This document shows, one piece after another, positions 1-5,738 of a stretch of DNA of 5,738 nucleotides; within the stretch, counting starts at the first letter, position 1; every line of letters begins with the position of its first letter. The notes under the pieces were generated by a model. That model was not told the origin of the DNA and made no database searches. It was given only the letters and a program-made list of their open reading frames with translations. The position numbers and the translations under genes were made by a program. Location of the stretch: contig CAKVLD010000120.1 in assembly GCA_934755305.1 (NCBI GenBank), forward strand, positions 1 through 5,738, in the 5' to 3' direction. The stretch comes from an uncultured Clostridium sp. (GTDB lineage Bacteria > Bacillota > Clostridia > Clostridiales > Clostridiaceae).

Positions 1-933
1 GTATTTAGCTGTAAGTATTTTTTTTGCTTCAGTTTCTAATTCTAAAATATGCTTAATATTTTTATCCATATCTCTTTTAGCAATTTCACATGCTTTACCA
101 AAACCAACTATATTATGAACTCCATGAGTTCCAGCTCTATAACCGTATTCTTGTTGTCCACCATGAATTAAGCTAGTTAAGTTTCTTTGAGTTAAACCAT
201 TTTTTCTTATATAGGCAGCACCTACCCCTTTAGGGCCATATATTTTATGTGCTGAAAAAGATAAGAAATCAACAGGAGTAGTTTCCACATCTATATTTAT
301 TTTACCTAAAACTTGTGTACCATCAGAATGGAATAAAATATTCTTTTCTTTAGCAATTTCACTAAGCTTTTGAATATTATTTAAAGAGCCTATTTCGTTA
401 TTGCCCCAAATAAATGAAGCTAAAATAGTATTATCACTTATAGCATTAATAAAATCATCTTCAAGAACTTGACCATATTCATTTACTTTTAAGAATGAGA
501 CATCATAACCTCTGTCAATCTTCTTTACAGTGTTTTTAAGCTTTACAAATCTACTAATAGAATTATTTCTAACTCTATTATCGTAAACTTCACCATTTAA
601 GAATTTACAAGTTTGAAGTATTGATTTATGTTCAACTGTAGAAGTAATAATATGATTTCCTTTTTCTTCATAGTATTTCATATAATCAGCAACACCTTTA
701 ATGATAAAATTATTGCTTTCAGAAGCACCACTGGTAAAAATTATTTCATCATGTTTTGCATTAATAAGATTAGCTACTTGTTCACGAGCATTTTCCACTG
801 CTTTTTCAGCATTTACAGCTAAAGTATAATGTCTACTGGATGGATTACCAAACTCCTCCTTAAGGTAAGGAAGCATAGCTTCCAGTACCTCAGGATCAAC
901 AGGAGTAGTAGAACTATTATCTAAATATATCAT
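1..933 (-). CDS. dndA: DndA cysteine desulfurase, 3' end cut by window edge
   Basis: PLP-dependent class V aminotransferase fold enzyme of the IscS/NifS type. It removes sulfur from L-cysteine as an enzyme-bound persulfide, and in Dnd systems it supplies sulfur and helps assemble the DndC Fe-S cluster. The frame is open from an ATG at 933 to base 1 (311 residues seen), with no stop. Visible motifs: YLDNSSTTPVDPEV near the start, FGNPSSRH, FTSGASESNN, PLP-stacking His102 (TVEHKS), Asp204 and Gln207 (HSDGTQ), the PLP Schiff-base Lys230 (SFSAHKIYGPKG), and RAGT at 266-269. By family spacing the catalytic cysteine should lie near residue 350, outside the window, so activity cannot be confirmed. 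Residues ~114-139 form an insertion absent from E. coli IscS. The ATG overlaps the dndE stop (ATGA) and follows AAAGGAG. It is called DndA rather than housekeeping IscS because of its place in the operon. Confidence 0.9.
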   Translation of the reverse strand, partial: MIYLDNSSTTPVDPEVLEAMLPYLKEEFGNPSSRHYTLAVNAEKAVENAREQVANLINAKHDEIIFTSGASESNNFIIKGVADYMKYYEEKGNHIITSTVEHKSILQTCKFLNGEVYDNRVRNNSISRFVKLKNTVKKIDRGYDVSFLKVNEYGQVLEDDFINAISDNTILASFIWGNNEIGSLNNIQKLSEIAKEKNILFHSDGTQVLGKINIDVETTPVDFLSFSAHKIYGPKGVGAAYIRKNGLTQRNLTSLIHGGQQEYGYRAGTHGVHNIVGFGKACEIAKRDMDKNIKHILELETEAKKILTAKY

Positions 934-1319
934 ATTGATACATCTCCTTTTTCAGTTAAATGTTTAAGGAACTTTTCTAGATTCCCACCTGAATATTTAT
1001 ATTGATTTGAAAGAATTTCAGCACCTCTATCAATATGCTTCTTTGAATATAGAGGATAGTATTCGTCGTCACTTAAATGTCTATTTAAATTCATCTCCAT
1101 TAAAGATTTATAAATACTATCAAACTCAGCAGTAACTGTTACTCTTTGTAACTCTAATCCATTAGTATCAGTTTCTTCATATGAATCTATAGAATTTGAA
1201 TCTTTTAAAGATAAAGCTATTGCAATTTTACATAAAGCAAATGGTTTAAGATTAGTACTTGAACCTATTTCTTCAAATATTTCTTTTGTTTTCTTTGATG
1301 TTTTAAGTCTAAATCCCAT
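930..1319 (-). CDS. dndE: DndE, DNA phosphorothioation protein
   Basis: Small soluble protein of 129 residues, close to the usual DndE length. Characterised DndE forms a tetramer, prefers nicked double-stranded DNA and acts with DndC and DndD in inserting sulfur into the backbone. The sequence shows the expected N-terminal pattern of a basic stretch (RLKTSKKTKE, 4-13) followed by a helix with LKPFALCKIAIALSL (24-38). A central GLELQRVTVTAEFDSIYKSL (54-73) resembles the family's aromatic/acidic segment, and HIDRG occurs at 95-99 near the C-terminus. No catalytic motif or membrane segment is seen. It starts 2 nt after the dndD stop with GAGGTG as ribosome site, and its TGA stop overlaps the dndA ATG. 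The sequence alone is a moderately diverged DndE; position between dndD and dndA makes the call firm. Confidence 0.9.
   Translation of the reverse strand: MGFRLKTSKKTKEIFEEIGSSTNLKPFALCKIAIALSLKDSNSIDSYEETDTNGLELQRVTVTAEFDSIYKSLMEMNLNRHLSDDEYYPLYSKKHIDRGAEILSNQYKYSGGNLEKFLKHLTEKGDVSI
944..950 (-). promoter_or_regulatory. Ribosome binding site for dndA
   Basis: On the minus strand AAAGGAG ends 10 nt before the ATG at 933. It lies inside the last codons of dndE and supports this start for dndA, in place of any later ATG. Confidence 0.75.
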
Positions 1320-1321
1320 AA

Positions 1322-3481
1322 TTACACCTCAAAATAGCCTTTCTTAACTTCAGTTTTTCTTCCTTTTTCATTGTAAAGAAGTAAATACTCATCACATATA
1401 TATGGCTTTATTACATTATATAAATTAGCATCAATTTCTTCATTTGTAGAAAGAATAATAACTTGTTTACTTATATTAGGTAAGTATTCAAGTGTTAATG
1501 CTTTTCTATGAGTTTCATCAATTCTTGCGTAAGGTGTATCAATTATAAATGGTACATCAATGCCTGAACTTTTTATTAGAGCCCATATTAAGCAAAGAAT
1601 ATATATTTGTTTTTCACCTTTAGAGAAGTCGTTAACGTTAACTTTAGTTCTTAATTCAATAAGCTCCATAGTAGGATTAGCATTAAAATGATTAATAACT
1701 TCATCTAGAGAAGATACATTAAATTTAGTTAACAAGTCTTCTATAAACATAAGACCATACTTTTTAGAAATATCATTAATTCCTAAATTAGTTATTATAT
1801 TTTCAACTTCAAAAGATGCGTAGTCTCTAGCTACATATAAAGTAGTATCAAAGTTATCATCAATAACTATGCTTGATACATATTCATTTTTACGGATAAT
1901 TAAACTAAATATTTCAATGAAATTATCTTCAATTAACTTTAATTTGTCTTTACTTAATGTAGCTAGTAATGCATCTAAATAATCAGTTAAATTAGAAGAT
2001 AACTCCAGTACATTATTGTTTTGTAAAGAAGCTGAGTATTGATTTTTAGCTCTAGTATAATGATATTCAGCATTACTTAATTCTAAATTTAAAGATTCAA
2101 GTGAGTGATGTAATGAAACAATGGCATTTTCAACAGTAATTATTTCATTATTCACCATAGCTATATTTTCAAGATACTTATCTAATAATTCTCCAGAAAT
2201 AGTAGAATTAAGTCTATCCCTAAGTTGTTTTAATTCATTAGCAATAGATTTTAACCTGATAAAATTATTTTTTATATTATTACTATAAGTAGATTTATTT
2301 GTAAGTATTTTGTTTATTATAGACAAAGTATTGTGTTTTTGATCAGTAGATAACATTAATATTTCATTTATATTATCTAGCTCATTAGAATTAAACATAT
2401 TCTCTAATATAGCAATAGCTACTTCTTCGTAGTCAGTGTTACAATTATTTAAATTAGGAATTTTATTAAATGATTTTTCAATAACATCAGCAGACAATTT
2501 ATTTTTAATAGCATTGTAAGACGCTATATTGTCTTCATTTTCTATTTGAGTTTTAGTATCAGCTAATAAATCACTAACAATAATAAAAGGAAGTATATCA
2601 TTACAGAAATCCTTAATTTCTTGATTTAATGTAAAACGTTCATTTTCTAATTTATTTATTAGTGAATTAATTTCAGCTCTTTCAGTTTCTAAAATCCCCC
2701 CAGAACTTTTAAATTCATCATCTAAAATATTCTTTTTAGTTTTTAAACTATCTAATAATTCTTCCTTATTTAAAATAGAAGAATTACAAGAATCTATTTT
2801 AGAGTTTATTTCTTTAACTCTCTCTAATGCCTCATCATAAATTGTTTGAACTTCACTTAGACTGCTATTACTTTTTGACATATTTCTTTGGAAAGAAAGT
2901 AAATGCTTTTTTAATATATCGAAAGTATCATAATTAAATAATTGCAGAACAGCTTCCTTTAAGCTAGTTGATGAATTTTTACCTACAAAGAATTCAGTTA
3001 ATTCCTCGCCATCAAAGAAGAAGAAATCAAATAAACTTGGTGGTAAAAGTGATTGTAAGTATTTATTAAAGTAAAGTATTTCATCATCATTTAATGTTTT
3101 ACCATTCTTATCTACAGTAAATGTTTCTTTAATTTTCTGGTTAACATATTCCCAAGTCCTTGATAAATTATATTCATTTATTTGAGTACCTTCAGTAAAT
3201 GATAGTGAAAGTGAAATGTTACAATCAACAACATCATTTTTAAAAGCATTATTATTTATATTATTTTTTATTTTAGTTAGATAATTTCCATTAGAACCTA
3301 GATATCCATAACTCATAGGACCATATATACAAAGTTTGATAGCTTCAAATAAGGTTGACTTACCAGCACCATTTTCTCCACCAATTAAAACTATATTTTT
3401 ATTACCTTTAGGAGAAAAAGAAAACTCAGTTTCATCTTCATATGATCTAAAGTTTTTAAGTTTTATACTATTAATAATCAT
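1322..3481 (-). CDS. dndD: DndD, SMC/Rad50-like ATPase of DNA phosphorothioation
   Basis: ABC-type ATPase of 719 residues, somewhat longer than the ~650-670 usual for DndD. In Dnd systems it hydrolyses ATP and cooperates with DndC and DndE in backbone sulfur insertion, probably on DNA. The N-terminal half-site has IKLKNFRSYED, Walker A GGENGAGKST (34-43) and the DndD-like FFFFDGEEL (153-161), likely the Q-loop area. Residues ~205-290 and ~405-490 look like two coiled-coil arms, with a less regular section between. The C-terminal half-site has the signature FSKGEKQ (619-625), Walker B VPFIIDTPYARID (643-655) and a switch segment LSTNEE (677-682). There is no CXXC, so no Rad50 zinc hook. The start overlaps the dndC end by 11 nt and sits 7 nt after GAGGAG. 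Alternatives such as RecF, SbcC or an OLD nuclease are less likely given the neighbours. Confidence 0.95.
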   Translation of the reverse strand: MIINSIKLKNFRSYEDETEFSFSPKGNKNIVLIGGENGAGKSTLFEAIKLCIYGPMSYGYLGSNGNYLTKIKNNINNNAFKNDVVDCNISLSLSFTEGTQINEYNLSRTWEYVNQKIKETFTVDKNGKTLNDDEILYFNKYLQSLLPPSLFDFFFFDGEELTEFFVGKNSSTSLKEAVLQLFNYDTFDILKKHLLSFQRNMSKSNSSLSEVQTIYDEALERVKEINSKIDSCNSSILNKEELLDSLKTKKNILDDEFKSSGGILETERAEINSLINKLENERFTLNQEIKDFCNDILPFIIVSDLLADTKTQIENEDNIASYNAIKNKLSADVIEKSFNKIPNLNNCNTDYEEVAIAILENMFNSNELDNINEILMLSTDQKHNTLSIINKILTNKSTYSNNIKNNFIRLKSIANELKQLRDRLNSTISGELLDKYLENIAMVNNEIITVENAIVSLHHSLESLNLELSNAEYHYTRAKNQYSASLQNNNVLELSSNLTDYLDALLATLSKDKLKLIEDNFIEIFSLIIRKNEYVSSIVIDDNFDTTLYVARDYASFEVENIITNLGINDISKKYGLMFIEDLLTKFNVSSLDEVINHFNANPTMELIELRTKVNVNDFSKGEKQIYILCLIWALIKSSGIDVPFIIDTPYARIDETHRKALTLEYLPNISKQVIILSTNEEIDANLYNVIKPYICDEYLLLYNEKGRKTEVKKGYFEV
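1325..1330 (-). promoter_or_regulatory. Ribosome binding site for dndE
   Basis: GAGGTG, which is also the last two sense codons of dndD (Glu-Val), sits 5 nt before the dndE ATG at 1319. It fixes the dndE start and implies coupling to dndD termination. Confidence 0.75.
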
Positions 3482-5102
3482 TTTCTATCTCCTCAATTAT
3501 GCTTTTGTGTAAATATTTTTGATTAAGTACTTTTGAAATTGATTTATCCAAAACAGTTTTATTTGTATAATGTTTAGATTTATTAGTTTCAATTAGTAGC
3601 TTATTTATTAAATGATCAGATAAATTAAATTTTGAATTAAACTCTTTTATAGTAGCTAAAGTTGTATCATCAAAAATAGGTTTTTTAAAATCATGCCAAG
3701 GTAATTTTTCACCAGTTATTTCATAGTAGATATCGACAAGTTTTCTTCTAGTTAAGTCCTCTTCGTTATCCCAAATTTTATCTATTTGCTCTAATTCTTC
3801 TATAGTTATTAAATCAAAATCTACGTATTGTTTCATTATATTTTGAGTCTTAAGAAGTTCTTTTAAGATTTCCTGTCTTCCATAGAAATTAAAAGGACCG
3901 TAGCCAACAACGTTAATATAAGGTCTAGTATCTTTATCAAATATTTTAGATTCGTCTAATTTATATTTATTATCATTTGACATTGGAAGTAATTCTAAAA
4001 ATACTTTTTCTTTATTTGTTGATTTTCTTTTGCCGGAATCATTGTCATCTTTTGAAATTCTTAAATCGATATATTCATTATTTTCTTCGTCAACGAAGAT
4101 GTGGCTTTTATCCAACATTAAATCGTCACTTAAAGGAATATCTTCTAAGTATAATTTCTTATAATAGTGATTGCCATCTCTTCTATATTGTTGTCTATAT
4201 TCATGTTTATCTCTTATACTTAATAACCATTCTCTAAAATCAAGTAGAGGCTGAAGCCAATCTTCACCATTTTTTATGAATCCAGTTAAAGATTTATCTT
4301 CATTAACAACAGTACATATCCAACATCCAAATCTTGAGTTTCCACAAGAAGGTGAGTCTACTTCACCTTTTTCATTTTTAGTAATGGTAAAAGGACATTC
4401 ACCAGCATCAGATCCTGCATATAATGCAAATAGTTCATTATTATCTCCACCCCATGGATTACGTCCATTATTACTTAATAAAGTTTTCCATACATCATCT
4501 GTAGTAAAATCTACAATAGGATTATATACGTATGTATTTTGAAGAGAGCCATGAGGAGTTAAAAGATAACCATCAATTTGCCTGTTTTCAATTCTAGTTT
4601 TTCTTGCAATACTTTCAGCTTTTCTTACACCAAGTAAAACAATAACTTCACCATTTTCTTTAACTTTATTTTCTATAAATGTATTAGAAGGTTTTATTTT
4701 TAGTCTTTCAGTACACCATCTAAAACGTATAGAAGTTGGAGTAGGTAACCCCTTACCAATAATATTAGCCCAATATGAATTATCATAGTCTGGGTGAACC
4801 ATTTCTGCATAAAGTGGAAGATTTTTTGTTTTAGCACCTATATTTATTAAGTTTGATGCATCTTTTAAGTATCCTAGTACTATAGGATTTTCAATTAGTG
4901 TATCAGAAGACACTATGTATATAGGTTTTGTTCTTTCTTCTGGAGCTAATGATTCAAGCATAGTAAAAGCTAGTTGAACTACAACTGTACTATCTTTTCC
5001 ACCACTATAACCTATAATCCAAGGCCTATTATCATTCTTATATACAACTTTCATTTCTTCGATGACATCATTTATTTTCACATTTGTATCATTAACTATC
5101 AT
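3471..5102 (-). CDS. dndC: DndC, PAPS-reductase-like sulfurtransferase/ATP pyrophosphatase
   Basis: Core enzyme of DNA phosphorothioation, 543 residues. DndC has ATP pyrophosphatase activity and carries a [4Fe-4S] cluster needed for sulfur incorporation. The nucleotide-binding PP-loop SGGKDST is at 33-39, after WIIGY. Further family marks are RFRWCTERLKIKP (126-138), LLGVRKAES (157-165) and GECPF (235-239), then SCGNSRFGCWIC (252-263). Cys130, Cys236, Cys253, Cys260 and Cys263 are the candidates for cluster binding. Residues ~323-395 are rich in Asp, Glu, Lys and Asn and look like a variable, perhaps flexible, segment before a helical C-terminal part. The ATG at 5102 is supported by AAAAGGATGA 9 nt upstream, which includes the dndB stop. 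It is distinguished from assimilatory PAPS reductase (CysH) by its length, the cysteine cluster and the dnd neighbours. Confidence 0.96.
   Translation of the reverse strand: MIVNDTNVKINDVIEEMKVVYKNDNRPWIIGYSGGKDSTVVVQLAFTMLESLAPEERTKPIYIVSSDTLIENPIVLGYLKDASNLINIGAKTKNLPLYAEMVHPDYDNSYWANIIGKGLPTPTSIRFRWCTERLKIKPSNTFIENKVKENGEVIVLLGVRKAESIARKTRIENRQIDGYLLTPHGSLQNTYVYNPIVDFTTDDVWKTLLSNNGRNPWGGDNNELFALYAGSDAGECPFTITKNEKGEVDSPSCGNSRFGCWICTVVNEDKSLTGFIKNGEDWLQPLLDFREWLLSIRDKHEYRQQYRRDGNHYYKKLYLEDIPLSDDLMLDKSHIFVDEENNEYIDLRISKDDNDSGKRKSTNKEKVFLELLPMSNDNKYKLDESKIFDKDTRPYINVVGYGPFNFYGRQEILKELLKTQNIMKQYVDFDLITIEELEQIDKIWDNEEDLTRRKLVDIYYEITGEKLPWHDFKKPIFDDTTLATIKEFNSKFNLSDHLINKLLIETNKSKHYTNKTVLDKSISKVLNQKYLHKSIIEEIENDY
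3489..3494 (-). promoter_or_regulatory. Ribosome binding site for dndD
   Basis: GAGGAG is placed 7 nt before the dndD ATG at 3481, within the end of dndC. It is the strongest site in the window and supports the 11-nt overlap as real and not a start-choice artefact. Confidence 0.8.
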
Positions 5103-5108
5103 ATATTA

Positions 5109-5118
5109 TCATCCTTTT
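5109..5118 (-). promoter_or_regulatory. Ribosome binding site for dndC, overlapping dndB stop
   Basis: The minus strand reads AAAAGGATGA; AAGGA is the ribosome-binding core, 9 nt before the ATG at 5102, and the final TGA is the dndB stop codon. Ribosomes ending dndB would therefore stand on the dndC initiation site. Confidence 0.7.
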
Positions 5119-5738
5119 AAATTATTAAATTCGTTTTCTAGTTTTTGTTCATCTTTAGTTAATGGTAAATCAAGTTTTTGTTTAATTAAGTTACAAGTTA
5201 ATCTTACATATCTTGAGCTTTTAACAATGCGACCATTTGGTGCTATTACTCGATTTTCCCAATCCTTAAGATTAGTTCTATTCCAATCTATATTATTTAA
5301 TTTACTTAAATAATCTTTCCAATCAGAATAATTATTAGTGTATAGAAAGTTTCCTATAATTCCAATGGCTTCTAAAACAACACCATTAGAATTAATATAG
5401 CTATGTCTTAAATTAGTTGCACTAGTTTTTTTATCGAAAACGAACATCCATTCTTTTATATTTTCGCATAAATAAGACCAAAATGACAAGACAAAATTTA
5501 TTGCATCTTCGTCATTAGCATTTAGTTTATATAATAACTTTTTATTTGTTTCATATATATTACTTAAAATAAATAACTTAGTTGAATATTTAGATAAAGA
5601 AGTATTTTCTTTATCAGTAAAGTTTCGTAGATAAATGTTACTATCTAAAAGTTTTTTTGTAATTATGGCAATAGGATCTCTTGAATCATACAGTATACCA
5701 ATTGATTTAGATACATTAACTGCATGCTTGTTTAGATC
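5109..5738 (-). CDS. dndB: DndB, C-terminal part (5' end outside window)
   Basis: The frame is open from the right edge to the TGA at 5111-5109 and gives 209 residues. DndB is not essential for sulfur insertion; it is reported to repress dnd transcription and to influence modification pattern. The first visible residues read DLNKHAVNVSKSIGILYD followed by SRDPIA, matching the block after the DGQHR motif in DndB and related DGQHR-domain proteins. A second DndB-like block, LRHSYINSNGVVLEAIGIIGN (Leu to Asn), lies about 105-125 residues from the visible start. The DGQHR motif itself and the start codon lie to the right of the window. The TTG at 5489 is not taken as a start because conserved DndB sequence continues well upstream of it. 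The stop lies 6 nt before dndC, so the two are co-transcribed. Confidence 0.9.
   Translation of the reverse strand, partial: DLNKHAVNVSKSIGILYDSRDPIAIITKKLLDSNIYLRNFTDKENTSLSKYSTKLFILSNIYETNKKLLYKLNANDEDAINFVLSFWSYLCENIKEWMFVFDKKTSATNLRHSYINSNGVVLEAIGIIGNFLYTNNYSDWKDYLSKLNNIDWNRTNLKDWENRVIAPNGRIVKSSRYVRLTCNLIKQKLDLPLTKDEQKLENEFNNLKG

Larger units (their letters stand above)
1..5738 (-). other. dndBCDEA operon (both ends cut)
   Basis: Five genes on one strand, read from right to left, have junctions of 6 nt gap, 11 nt overlap, 2 nt gap and 4 nt overlap. No space is left for internal promoters or terminators outside coding DNA. This points to one polycistronic mRNA whose promoter lies upstream of dndB, beyond base 5738. 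Equal reading direction and embedded ribosome sites suggest that translation of each gene aids the next, keeping DndC, DndD and DndE in balance. DndB may feed back on the promoter, as described for other dnd operons. No terminator is seen because dndA runs off the left edge. Confidence 0.85.

Noticed and set aside
18..25. T-run as a transcription terminator
   Set aside because: It is inside the dndA coding frame with no GC-rich hairpin beside it, and would be in the wrong orientation for the operon.
628..822. Open frame on the plus strand within the dndA region
   Set aside because: It lies antisense to well-conserved desulfurase sequence, shows a hydrophobic low-complexity product typical of AT-rich shadow frames, and has no good ribosome site.
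3977..4542. Two plus-strand open frames (3977-4237 and 4276-4542) inside dndC
   Set aside because: Both are antisense to the PP-loop/Fe-S enzyme, which is clearly conserved in the minus frame; their products resemble nothing I recognise.
5062..5313. Plus-strand open frame across the dndB-dndC junction
   Set aside because: It spans the end of dndB and the start of dndC in antisense; both real genes have clear family motifs or matching start signals.
5109..5489. A 126-residue separate gene starting at TTG 5489
   Set aside because: The frame stays open to the window edge and DndB motifs (DLNKHAV, GILYDSRDP) lie upstream of this TTG, so it is an internal codon.
1..5738. Ssp single-strand phosphorothioation system (SspABCD) in place of Dnd
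   Set aside because: A full DndE-like gene, a long DndD with Walker motifs and coiled coils, and a DGQHR-type DndB fit Dnd; SspB and SspD features are not seen.

Overview
The window is almost wholly coding, with every gene on the minus strand. It carries a DNA phosphorothioation (Dnd) operon, read right to left as dndB (5' part missing) - dndC - dndD - dndE - dndA (3' part missing). The very AT-rich DNA, A/T-ending codons, AGGAG-type ribosome sites and tightly packed genes suggest a low-GC Gram-positive host, most likely a Clostridium-like member of the Clostridia. That placement is an inference; other AT-rich lineages are not excluded.

Layout by region: 5738-5109 is the C-terminal ~209 residues of DndB, the DGQHR-type regulator. 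5102-3471 is DndC, a PAPS-reductase-like ATP pyrophosphatase with five cysteines available for an Fe-S cluster. 3481-1322 is DndD, an SMC/Rad50-like ATPase. 1319-930 is DndE, a small DNA-binding protein. 933-1 is DndA, a PLP cysteine desulfurase that runs off the left edge before its catalytic cysteine. Junctions are +6 nt, -11 nt, +2 nt and -4 nt, and each downstream ribosome site lies inside the 3' end of the preceding gene, so the genes are very probably co-transcribed and translationally coupled. There is no gene-free stretch longer than a few bases. No promoter, terminator, RNA gene, mobile element or CRISPR array is visible; the operon promoter must lie beyond the right edge.

Working model from established Dnd biology: DndA takes sulfur from L-cysteine and helps load the DndC iron-sulfur cluster. 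DndC activates the DNA backbone or sulfur intermediate using ATP. DndD (ATPase) and DndE (nicked-DNA binding) work with DndC to replace a non-bridging phosphate oxygen by sulfur at short sequence motifs. DndB tunes operon expression and modification level. The restriction partners (DndFGH or PbeABCD) are not in view, so whether this is a full restriction-modification system or modification only cannot be decided here. The system is a known one. The less ordinary points are dndA as the last gene of the operon and an extra ~26-residue segment inside DndA.
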